9,989 bases of DNA from the NCBI GenBank assembly GCA_021815935.1, contig JAKAZH010000054.1, forward strand, positions 1-9,989, given 5' to 3'. The notes beneath the pieces were generated by a model that was not told the origin of the DNA, did not search any database, and saw nothing but the letters and a program-made list of their open reading frames with translations. The translations under genes were made by a program, and so were the position numbers. The DNA is from Actinomycetes bacterium. Lineage in GTDB: Bacteria; Actinomycetota; Acidimicrobiia; Acidimicrobiales; Palsa-688. This document shows positions 1 to 5,936 of the stretch, piece after piece (position 1 is the stretch's first letter; every line of letters starts with the position of its first letter).

Positions 1-540
1 GCGACAGGCCTGCGGGACAGTTTCGCACGGTGGGCATCAGAGACCCTCGACCTCCCATGCTTTTTATATGGCAACGAGCGTTCGCTGCCCGAGGTGCGCC
101 GAAACGCCTGGGAGACTCTCGAGCCCGATGTCGGCCCGCCACGACCGCATCCGAGCGCCGGCGCGGCCGCAGTCGGCTCCCGTCCGGTACTAGTGGCCTA
201 CAACTTGTGGCTGAAAGATCCTGATCTCGCCGCCGCACGGCGCGTGGCCGCCGAGATCCGCTCCCCGACAGTGCGAACTCTCGGCCTGGCTGTCGGTTCA
301 CACGTCCAGGTGTCGTGCAACCTCATCGCGCCATTCGTCGTCGGACCGGGCATGGTCTACGACGAAGTCGTGCGGAGAATGCCGGTCGAGCGCGCCGAGC
401 TCGTAGGCCTGGTGCCCCGGGCCGTCGTGCACGCCGAAAGGCGCAGCCGCTGGGAGGAGCTCGCGCTTTCAGAAGACGAGACGATCGAGGCCCGCCTGGA
501 AAAGGCGGGCCTCGACGGGGGAAGATTCTCTGCTGACTGA
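1..540 (+). CDS. Glutamate formiminotransferase-like protein (3' part, 5' end outside window)
   Basis: The frame is open from base 1 to a TGA at 538-540, giving 179 residues of the C-terminal part of a protein that starts upstream. Visible hallmarks of the formiminotransferase fold are LPCFLYGNER near residue 19, the segment PVLVAYNLWL that opens the second subdomain, the VRTLGL stretch, VQVSCNL, and AELVGLVPRAVV near the end. In this family the enzyme moves the formimino group of N-formiminoglutamate to tetrahydrofolate in histidine breakdown. The single-domain actinobacterial relatives lack the cyclodeaminase domain, and none is fused here either. The exact substrate cannot be fixed from a partial sequence. 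An internal ATG at base 94 lies inside conserved sequence, so it is not the start. The gene converges on whiB with 33 bp between the two stops. Confidence 0.85.
   Translation, partial: ATGLRDSFARWASETLDLPCFLYGNERSLPEVRRNAWETLEPDVGPPRPHPSAGAAAVGSRPVLVAYNLWLKDPDLAAARRVAAEIRSPTVRTLGLAVGSHVQVSCNLIAPFVVGPGMVYDEVVRRMPVERAELVGLVPRAVVHAERRSRWEELALSEDETIEARLEKAGLDGGRFSAD
487..513. terminator. Perfect 11-bp stem-loop at the 3' end of the formiminotransferase gene, possible terminator
   Basis: GAGGCCCGCCT (487-497) and its exact reverse complement (503-513) flank a 5-base loop. The structure ends 25 bases before the stop of the + strand gene and lies 61 bases past the stop of the convergent whiB gene. 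No T-run follows on either strand, so it would be a U-less hairpin terminator of the kind proposed for high-GC actinobacteria. It is also protein-coding (EARLEKAGL), so the pairing could be partly a by-product of codon use. Confidence 0.4.
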
Positions 541-573
541 GGCTCCAAGAGGTGCCCCAGCGAAAGGCGGAAG

Positions 574-855
574 CTAACCCACTGCCGCGGTCTTGGCTTC
601 GAGCGTGCGACGCCGGCGGATCTTGCGCCGCTCCCGCTCGCTCAAGCCGCCCCAGATGCCGAACTTCTCTCCGTAGGTGACGGCGTACTCGAGGCATTCC
701 TCACGCACGACGCACCCCCGGCAGACTTCTTTTGCCTCCCTCGTCGAGCTGCCCCGCTCAGGAAAGAACAGGTCGGGGTCCACGCCCATACAGTTCGCCC
801 TTCGCTGCCAAACCTGCTGCGGTCTGTCGATCAAATGGATCATATCGCTGAACAC
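574..855 (-). CDS. whiB: WhiB-family iron-sulfur transcription factor (WhiB2/WhmD-like)
   Basis: This is a small regulator that carries a 4Fe-4S cluster and works with the housekeeping sigma factor. The four cluster cysteines are all present in the family pattern: one in RANCMGVDP, two in the CRGC pair, and one in EECLEYA. They are followed by the GIWGGLSERER turn and a basic tail (RRKIRRRR) that contacts DNA. FFPERG plus STREAK before the CxxC resembles WhiB2/WhmD, tied to septation and cell division in mycobacteria and Streptomyces, but the subtype is inference. Start choice: the open frame reaches a TTG at 888, but GAGGA at 864-860 sits 4 bases before a GTG at 855, giving 93 residues. An ATG at 843 is a third option and changes nothing in the domain. 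The stop is TAG at 576-574. The gene stands alone downstream of the trkA pair, with its own 180-base leader and promoter region. Confidence 0.93.
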   Translation of the reverse strand: MFSDMIHLIDRPQQVWQRRANCMGVDPDLFFPERGSSTREAKEVCRGCVVREECLEYAVTYGEKFGIWGGLSERERRKIRRRRTLEAKTAAVG

Positions 856-942
856 GGTTTCCTCGATCCCTGCACCCTTGATCTTCAAGGTGGCTCTTCG
901 GCCGGTCGCCCAAAGAGCTACGCACGTAACTACAGCAGTGTA

Positions 943-971
943 ATACTGTTCGATTCCGCGACGGATATCAA
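943..971 (-). promoter_or_regulatory. Candidate whiB promoter
   Basis: On the minus strand TTGATA (971-966) is followed after 17 bp by CAGTAT (948-943). This is one mismatch to the -35 consensus and keeps A2 and T6 of the -10. Transcription would start near 936, leaving a leader of about 80 bases before the GTG. CAGT/ACTG half-sites (936-939 and 945-948) make a short dyad over the -10. A run of eight T (985-992) lies just upstream. The 889-1035 gap holds no credible gene. Confidence 0.35.
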
Positions 972-1035
972 GCCCTACGTAGTCTTTTTTTTCCGGCTGC
1001 CGGGACGGGGGTTTTCAGGCGCCCGGGCGGGATCC

Positions 1036-1695
1036 CTACGCGGTGAGAATTGCCTTGACCAGGTCCTCGGCGCCTTCGGCGACGAGCACGATGACTTCGT
1101 CTCCTACCGCAAGGGTGGTGTCGCCCCGCGGCACCATCACCCGACGGCTTCGCACAACAGCGACGACGCTCGACTCGCGCGGCATGCCCAGATCCGCGAT
1201 CGCCCGGTCGATCGCAGGAGAACCTTCGTCCAGGGTCACCTCGACCAGTCCGGCCCGCCCGTCGGCAAGGCTCATCAACGGCACGAGGGTCCCTACCGAC
1301 AGGGCCTCTTCGACGAGGGCCGTCATCAGATGAGGGGTCGACACTGCGACGTCGACTCCCCAGGTCTCGTTGAAGAGCCAGATGTTCTTCGGGTGGTTCA
1401 CTCGTGCGATCACCCGAGGCACCGCGAACTCCTGCTTGGAAAGAAGCGAGACGACGAGGTTGTCCTCGTCGTCTCCTGTGCATGCCACGACAACGTCGGC
1501 GGTGGCGAACTCCGCCTCTTGGAGGACACTCACCTCGCAGGCGTCGCCGCCTATCCATCGCCATCCGCCTGTCCCGGCCTGGCGTTTCACAACCGAGTCG
1601 TCCACCTCGACGATCAGGACCTCGTGGCCGTTTCTCGACAGGTCGCGCGCGATCGAGCGACCGACCACACCGCCTCCGGCGATAGACACTTTCAC
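1036..1695 (-). CDS. trkA: TrkA-type potassium uptake regulatory protein, second of tandem pair (CeoC-like)
   Basis: This 219-residue cytosolic regulatory subunit binds NAD(H) and nucleotides and gates a Trk/Ktr potassium channel. The N-terminal Rossmann domain opens with KVSIAGGGVVGRSIARDL (glycine-rich loop), has acidic residues at the end of strand 2 (VLIVEVDDS), and continues through ACTGDDEDNL and VIARVNHPKN. A TrkA-C domain follows from about residue 140 (GLVEVTLDEG to GDEVIVLVAEG). The GTG start at 1695-1693 overlaps the TGA of the preceding trkA gene (GTGA), with a weak GGCGGA five bases before, so the two are translationally coupled. The open frame runs further upstream to 2238, but that part only shadows the first gene. 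The arrangement and lengths match mycobacterial ceoB-ceoC. No TrkH/TrkG membrane subunit lies in the window. The stop is TAG at 1038-1036. Confidence 0.9.
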   Translation of the reverse strand: MKVSIAGGGVVGRSIARDLSRNGHEVLIVEVDDSVVKRQAGTGGWRWIGGDACEVSVLQEAEFATADVVVACTGDDEDNLVVSLLSKQEFAVPRVIARVNHPKNIWLFNETWGVDVAVSTPHLMTALVEEALSVGTLVPLMSLADGRAGLVEVTLDEGSPAIDRAIADLGMPRESSVVAVVRSRRVMVPRGDTTLAVGDEVIVLVAEGAEDLVKAILTA

Positions 1696-2363
1696 TGCAG
1701 TCCGCCGATCACGGGAACGGCTCCGAGATGCCCCGTCATGTCCTCGAGATCCTCGGTTCTCACAGCGAAATGCACCACGTCGCCCTCCTGGCCCACCAAA
1801 CCCGGCCGCACGAGCACCGACTGGACGCCCCTTGTGATGATCACCGGGCGCCAGCGGTCCCCCGACGCCAGATCCGCGACAGGCTTCCCGCACTGCGATG
1901 CCGGCAGGGGCACCTCCACAAGGTTGACCGTGCCCGTCGGATCGGTCCACTCCGAGCCGACGCCGCCGGGGATCAGCCTCCTTGCGACCTGGTCGACGGT
2001 CCAGCTGACTGTCGCTACCGTCGAAATGCCGAGCCGCTGGTAGATAGCCGCCCGGCGGGGATCGTAGATCCTCGCCACGACGTGGGCTACCTCGAAGCAT
2101 TCGCGGGCAATGCGAGCCGTCAGGATGTTCGTGTTGTCCCCGCTGGTCACCGCTGCGACGGCGCCGGCGTGCTCGATGCCGGCCCTGCGCAGGTCGTCCT
2201 GGTCGAATCCGAACCCCACTACCTGCTCGCAGTCCCACTCGGCGGCGAGGCGGCGGAAGGAGCTCGGGTTCTTGTCGAGCACAGCGACCTTGTGACCTTC
2301 CCGGCGGATGCGACCGGCCAGCTCGCTGCCCACTCGGCCGCAGCCGACCACGATGACATGCAC
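1692..2363 (-). CDS. trkA: TrkA-type potassium uptake regulatory protein, first of tandem pair (CeoB-like)
   Basis: A 223-residue protein with an N-terminal NAD-binding Rossmann domain: HVIVVGCGRVGSELA glycine loop, VAVLDKN with the ribose-binding Asp at the end of strand 2, then SGDNTNI and HVVARIYDPRRA. A TrkA-C domain follows (NLVEVPLPAS through GDVVHFAVRTEDLE). It is predicted to partner the overlapping downstream TrkA protein, giving a two-chain version of the double-domain TrkA of E. coli, which controls K+ uptake at the membrane. Start: the frame reaches a TTG at 2369, but I prefer the GTG at 2363, because TAATCT (2375-2370) stands exactly six bases before it and no Shine-Dalgarno is visible, which fits a leaderless mRNA. 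The gene ends TGA 1694-1692, inside the next start codon. It resembles M. tuberculosis CeoB. Confidence 0.9.
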   Translation of the reverse strand: MHVIVVGCGRVGSELAGRIRREGHKVAVLDKNPSSFRRLAAEWDCEQVVGFGFDQDDLRRAGIEHAGAVAAVTSGDNTNILTARIARECFEVAHVVARIYDPRRAAIYQRLGISTVATVSWTVDQVARRLIPGGVGSEWTDPTGTVNLVEVPLPASQCGKPVADLASGDRWRPVIITRGVQSVLVRPGLVGQEGDVVHFAVRTEDLEDMTGHLGAVPVIGGLQ

Positions 2364-2369
2364 CGCCAA

Positions 2370-2375
2370 AGATTA
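2370..2375 (-). promoter_or_regulatory. Candidate -10 element of a leaderless trkA transcript
   Basis: TAATCT on the minus strand ends seven bases before the GTG at 2363, which places a transcription start on or next to the start codon. No convincing -35 is visible; TTTCGC at 2400-2395 is the best and is weak. The 88-bp gap up to the VWA stop holds this element and a stem-loop, and no gene. Confidence 0.4.
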
Positions 2376-2416
2376 AACGAGCCCGGGGCCAGGAGCGAAA
2401 TCGCCCGACTTCCAGG

Positions 2417-2453
2417 AGTGCGCCTCGAACGCCGGGCGCTGCGGCGGCGCACT
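2417..2453 (-). terminator. Stem-loop overlapping the VWA stop codon, probable 3' end of the ATPase-VWA transcript
   Basis: On the minus strand AGTGCGCC (2453-2446) pairs perfectly with GGCGCACT (2424-2417). Inside it GCCG (2445-2442) pairs with CGGC (2434-2431), stacking directly on the outer stem on one side with a 6-base bulge on the other. The outer stem begins inside the TAG stop of the VWA gene. No T-run follows, so this is a U-less hairpin and only a candidate terminator or mRNA-stabilising end. Confidence 0.45.
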
Positions 2454-4455
2454 AAGCGCTTCGACGTTGGACCCGCTTGTGTTCCAAGAAGTCGACCAGC
2501 ACGTAGCTTCCCAGGTTCTCGGGCGTCGTGTAGAAAGCGCGACCGCCGTTGATCCGCGTCATCTTCTCGACGAAGCCACGCAAATGACCGGTTGCGTCCA
2601 GCATGAACGTGTTGAGCCGGATGCCATCGCGGGTCAGCCGCAGCACTTCCTCGAGCGTTACCCGCACGGTCTCCGGCGTCGGGGGGTAGTCGAAGAAAGG
2701 CTCGCCGTTGGCGAGGATATGGGCGGTGGGCTCGCCGTCGGTGATCATGATCACCTGCTTGGTCCCGGACTTGCCGGCCAGCATGCGCCTCGAGAGGACC
2801 ATCGCATGATGCATGTTCGTGCCGTACGTGAAATCCCAGGAGACCTCGGGAAGGGATTCCGCCTTTATCTGCCGTGCCAGCTCTCCGAAGCCAACCATCC
2901 CTAGGTAGTCGCGGGGATAGCGGCTCGCGATCAGGGAGTGGAGTGCCATGGCGACCTTTTTCGCCGCCAGAAAGTTCCCTCTCATCGGCATCGACAAGGA
3001 CAGGTCTATCGCCAGCACCGTCGAAGAGGACGTCACCGACTCCGTCTGGTCCACCTCGAAGTCGTCGGGAACGAGACGCACGGGGACACCTCCGCCGTTG
3101 CGCATCACCGCGTTGCGAACCGTCCGTTCGATCGACAGGTTGAAAGGGTCGCCCCACTCGTATGGTTTCGTCTCGAAGGTCCGCTCGTGGCCGACTCCGA
3201 GTCGTTCGATCTCGTGGCCGCCCATCCGGTCCTTGACGACGTCGGAAAAAAGCTCGCTCAGCGCGTTACGACCAATCTTCGCGAGTCCCCGAGGTGTCAG
3301 CTCAAGGCGGCCACCCTTCGTGTCCATCAGGCCCGCCTCGACGAGTTGGCGGGCGATGCGCGACAGCTGCTCGAGGGAGCGGGCCGCGTCGTCGCCGAGC
3401 AGTTCGCGCGCCCTGTCGATGTCGACCTCGGCGAGCGCCCCCGGGTTCGTCGCTGATGTCATCATCGACTCGAGAGCGTCGAGGTCGCCGAGGTTGGCAA
3501 GGACCGACGACGCTTGAGACAGGTCGAGAGGGTCGCTGCCCGAGAACGTGTAGCTTCCCTCCCATCCCGCCTGAGGAAAAGCGCTTCTCAGGTTGGCTCC
3601 GAGGCGCTCGACCTGCCATCTCAGGTCCATGTCCTCCAAGAGCGCGTCCGAAAGTCTCTGGAGCTCAACCCGTTGCTCCGGGGTCATCGAATTGAGCAGC
3701 TGGGACATAGCCGCCATCTGGCTTGCCATTTGCGCCAACAACTCGTCGAGGTTCGCCGGATTGCCGGGAAACAAGTCGCCGAAGCGCTCCATGAACGACG
3801 CAAAGTCCTCTTCAGTGTCCCGGCCCGCTGCACGAGCTTCGATCATCCGGTTGAGCTCGTCAAACATCTCCCGCATCGCCTGTATCGACTGCTCCGACAT
3901 GTCCGACATGCCTTGCGACATCTGATTGAAGTGGCTCTGCAGGATCTGCGACCGCAGCTCCTCCACAAGCCGCTCGAAACGCTGTTCAGCTTGAGCGCTG
4001 GTCCAGTCGTAATTCTGGAGAGATTGAATCTGGCCTGCAAGATCCGGCGGAAGAAGGTCCAAAGCCATTCGTTTGGTGCTGAGGGCGTCATCCGCGACCT
4101 CGGCGCGTCTCGGGTCACCCGAGCTCTGAGCCGCTCGACGGGCCTCGTCGATCGCCAGTCGCTCCTCGTCGAGTATGTCGCGTAGGTTCTCAGCCAGCCC
4201 GTTAAAGGCTCCCCCAAGGTCGTTGCTTTCCAGCAAGGACGCTTTACGCTCACGCAGCTTCCGCAGGAGGTCCCTCAGACCGTCGATGCGACTCCCGTTG
4301 CGGTCGGTGAAGCCCCGCTGAAGCAAACGGTGAAGCGCCTGGTTGAGGTCGCCGTGAAAGAGCAGCTCGTCTGTCAGCTCGCCGAACACGTCGTCCGCGT
4401 CGAACTCGAACCCGGTCTGGGTCCCATCCCAGCGAGAGTAGGTGAATCGTCCCAT
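2452..4455 (-). CDS. VWA-domain protein, partner of a ChlI/MoxR-like AAA ATPase
   Basis: This 667-residue protein has a C-terminal von Willebrand A domain (about 478-660) with a full metal-binding MIDAS: D484, S486 and S488 in IDLSLSM, T546 in YGTN, and D573 in ITDGEP. The first ~300 residues are mostly helical and charged, with methionine-rich stretches (178-204 and 243-257). A middle region (about 340-410) contains LELTPRGLAKIG, reminiscent of a winged-helix turn. No signal peptide or membrane span is seen, so it is probably cytosolic. VWA proteins paired with MoxR/ChlI ATPases act in metal insertion or in remodelling of client complexes; the client here is unknown. The start ATG (4455-4453) has AGGGGG four bases upstream, which overlaps the stop of the ATPase gene 8 bp away, so the two are an operon. 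From memory the pair matches M. tuberculosis Rv0958/Rv0959 in order and size. A cobalt/magnesium-chelatase subunit label would be over-specific. Confidence 0.88.
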   Translation of the reverse strand: MGRFTYSRWDGTQTGFEFDADDVFGELTDELLFHGDLNQALHRLLQRGFTDRNGSRIDGLRDLLRKLRERKASLLESNDLGGAFNGLAENLRDILDEERLAIDEARRAAQSSGDPRRAEVADDALSTKRMALDLLPPDLAGQIQSLQNYDWTSAQAEQRFERLVEELRSQILQSHFNQMSQGMSDMSEQSIQAMREMFDELNRMIEARAAGRDTEEDFASFMERFGDLFPGNPANLDELLAQMASQMAAMSQLLNSMTPEQRVELQRLSDALLEDMDLRWQVERLGANLRSAFPQAGWEGSYTFSGSDPLDLSQASSVLANLGDLDALESMMTSATNPGALAEVDIDRARELLGDDAARSLEQLSRIARQLVEAGLMDTKGGRLELTPRGLAKIGRNALSELFSDVVKDRMGGHEIERLGVGHERTFETKPYEWGDPFNLSIERTVRNAVMRNGGGVPVRLVPDDFEVDQTESVTSSSTVLAIDLSLSMPMRGNFLAAKKVAMALHSLIASRYPRDYLGMVGFGELARQIKAESLPEVSWDFTYGTNMHHAMVLSRRMLAGKSGTKQVIMITDGEPTAHILANGEPFFDYPPTPETVRVTLEEVLRLTRDGIRLNTFMLDATGHLRGFVEKMTRINGGRAFYTTPENLGSYVLVDFLEHKRVQRRSA

Positions 4456-4463
4456 AGCGCCCC

Positions 4464-5873
4464 CTAGCGAGCCCTGTACAGCGACCGGCTGCCGGATTGG
4501 TCCTTGTTGAGACGCTTCGTGAGGTGCATACCTTCCAGAACCAGCTCGACCCCCGAGGCGACGACAGCCGGAGACTCAGCACCGTTGATCGCAGCGATCG
4601 AAGAAACCGCCTCGCGAATGCCGGGGAAGTCGCGAAGTGCTTCTAGCAAGTCAGATGCCACAACGTCGTCTCCGCTGTGGAGAACCCGACCTCCGTCGAA
4701 ATCTGCCGCGACAGCTTTTAGATGTTCGGGGCCGACCGCACTGCGGAACACGCCGAGGACCGCCTGCGACACCAGTGTTTCGAAGACATGGCCGTCGCGA
4801 CTGTCGTCAATCGAATCCAACTCCACTTTGCCCACAGTCGACGCGCCCAGCGAGCCGAGGTCGGCGATCCGTGGCGCTGCTTCTGTCTCGCCGAAACGCA
4901 AAGCTCGCCTGACGGCGCTCGCGACCATGATCTCGAAGTTGGCGACGCTGAGGCGCACCGACACCCCGGATCGCTGGTTGACGTGGGGACTCTGGCGGGC
5001 GAGATGGGTAATCGTCGCAACGATCTCGGACATGAACGCCGGCACCTGCACCGAGACACCAGGGACTGCCACGGTGGTCGCCTCCTGGGCGACCACCTGC
5101 ATCTCGGTGGAGACGTCGAGCGGGTAGTGGGTGCGGATCTGGGAGCCGAACCTGTCCTTGAGCGGTGTGATGATCCGGCCGCGGTTCGTGTAGTCCTCCG
5201 GGTTCGCCGAGGCAACGAGAAGCACGTCGAGGGGGAGGCGGATTTTGTACCCGCGGACCTGGACGTCGCGCTCTTCGAGGACGTTGAGCAGACCGACCTG
5301 GATCCTCTCGGCGAGGTCGGGAAGCTCGTTGACGGCGAAAATCCCCCGGTTGGTACGAGGCACGAGGCCGTAATGCAGGGTGAGCTCGTCAGACAGGTAG
5401 CGGCCCTCGGCAACCCGGATCGGGTCCACTTCGCCGATCAGGTCCGCTATGGACGTGTCGGGCGTTGCGAGCTTCTCGCCGAGTCGCTGGTCACGATGCA
5501 CCCAGCTGACCGGCGTATCGTCGCCGTGCTCGTCGACCAGGTCCTTTGCGTACCGCGAGACCGGATGGTAAGGGTCGTCCTGGATCTCCGATCCTGCAAC
5601 TACTGGAATCCACTCGTCGAGTAGGCACGTCAGGGACCGGATCATCCTCGTCTTGCCCTGGCCTCTCTCGCCGAGGAAGATCACGTCGTGGCCGGCAAGG
5701 AGGGCGTTCTCCAGTTGCGGAAGAACCGTGTCCTCGTATCCGACCAGGCCCTCGACTATCTGGCGACCCGATGTGAGGCGGGCGGCGACATTGCGGCGGA
5801 CCTCCTCCTTGACTGGGACGGATTCCCACCCGCTGTCTCTCAACTGCCCGAGGTTTGCCGGCCTGGAGGTCAT
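4464..5873 (-). CDS. ChlI/MoxR-like AAA+ ATPase
   Basis: This 469-residue ATPase has Walker A GERGQGKT (68-75), a helix-2 type insert ahead of GIFAVNELPDL (177-187) at the Walker B position, sensor-1 ASANPEDY (N224), and a probable arginine finger in PLKDRFG (R241). These are the order and features of magnesium-chelatase subunit I and MoxR ATPases. At Walker B the usual Asp-Glu reads Asn-Glu (N182-E183). It probably forms a ring that drives the downstream VWA protein by ATP hydrolysis; the client is unknown, and no chlorophyll or cobalamin genes are near, so it is unlikely to be a true Mg-chelatase. The start is ATG 5873-5871 with no Shine-Dalgarno. TAGCTT six bases upstream suggests a leaderless mRNA. 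It is separated from the upstream gene by 57 bp containing three 13-bp repeats. The stop TAG (4466-4464) forms part of the VWA gene's ribosome-binding site. Confidence 0.9.
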   Translation of the reverse strand: MTSRPANLGQLRDSGWESVPVKEEVRRNVAARLTSGRQIVEGLVGYEDTVLPQLENALLAGHDVIFLGERGQGKTRMIRSLTCLLDEWIPVVAGSEIQDDPYHPVSRYAKDLVDEHGDDTPVSWVHRDQRLGEKLATPDTSIADLIGEVDPIRVAEGRYLSDELTLHYGLVPRTNRGIFAVNELPDLAERIQVGLLNVLEERDVQVRGYKIRLPLDVLLVASANPEDYTNRGRIITPLKDRFGSQIRTHYPLDVSTEMQVVAQEATTVAVPGVSVQVPAFMSEIVATITHLARQSPHVNQRSGVSVRLSVANFEIMVASAVRRALRFGETEAAPRIADLGSLGASTVGKVELDSIDDSRDGHVFETLVSQAVLGVFRSAVGPEHLKAVAADFDGGRVLHSGDDVVASDLLEALRDFPGIREAVSSIAAINGAESPAVVASGVELVLEGMHLTKRLNKDQSGSRSLYRAR

Positions 5874-5879
5874 GCAGAC

Positions 5880-5909
5880 AAGCTACCCCCGCGCCGCCCG
5901 GGATCTACA
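5880..5909 (-). promoter_or_regulatory. Candidate leaderless promoter of the ATPase-VWA operon
   Basis: TAGCTT (5885-5880, minus strand) is a TANNNT -10 exactly six bases before the ATG, so transcription would start at the start codon. Eighteen bases further up lies TGTAGA (5909-5904), a poor -35 that falls inside the nearest of the three tandem repeats. The repeats are therefore placed where an activator or repressor of this promoter would bind. Confidence 0.45.
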
Positions 5910-5936
5910 TCCGGGATCTACATCCGGGATCTACAT
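5898..5936. repeat. Three perfect tandem copies of a 13-bp unit
   Basis: CCGGGATCTACAT occurs three times head to tail with no mismatch (5898-5910, 5911-5923, 5924-5936). On the minus strand the unit reads ATGTAGATCCCGG. The copy nearest the upstream gene supplies the last Met codon and TAG stop of the 179-aa protein, and the copy nearest the ATPase gene covers the expected -35. The array may be an operator or a small variable-number repeat. The 13-bp period would not place identical sites on one face of the helix. Confidence 0.95.

Noticed and set aside
1020..1029. CGCCCGGGCG palindrome after the trkA pair as a terminator
   Set aside because: It is a self-complementary 10-mer with no loop, and the following tract on the minus strand is A-rich rather than T-rich.
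835..2043. 402-codon open frame on the + strand
   Set aside because: It lies antisense to whiB's upstream region and both trkA genes. Its product has no recognisable domain and unnatural Arg/His/Pro/Asp-rich composition, typical of a shadow frame in high-GC DNA.
1696..2238. Upstream extension of the second trkA gene
   Set aside because: The extension is out of frame with, and fully inside, the first trkA gene. The Rossmann domain begins right at the GTG at 1695.
3514..4185. 223-codon + strand frame opposite the VWA gene
   Set aside because: The opposite strand encodes a well-supported VWA protein with an intact MIDAS. The + strand frame is a compositional shadow.
4722..5624. 300-codon + strand frame opposite the ATPase gene
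   Set aside because: The ATPase on the minus strand has all nucleotide-binding motifs. The antisense frame shows no domain and no promoter.
2452..5873. The ATPase-VWA pair as part of a ternary phage-defence system
   Set aside because: MoxR-VWA pairs do occur in defence-related contexts, but here there is no nuclease, protease or other effector alongside, the neighbours are housekeeping genes, and the pair resembles a conserved actinobacterial chromosomal locus.
5898..5936. CRISPR-like array
   Set aside because: The 13-bp units are directly adjacent with no spacers and no cas genes are nearby; it is a simple tandem repeat.
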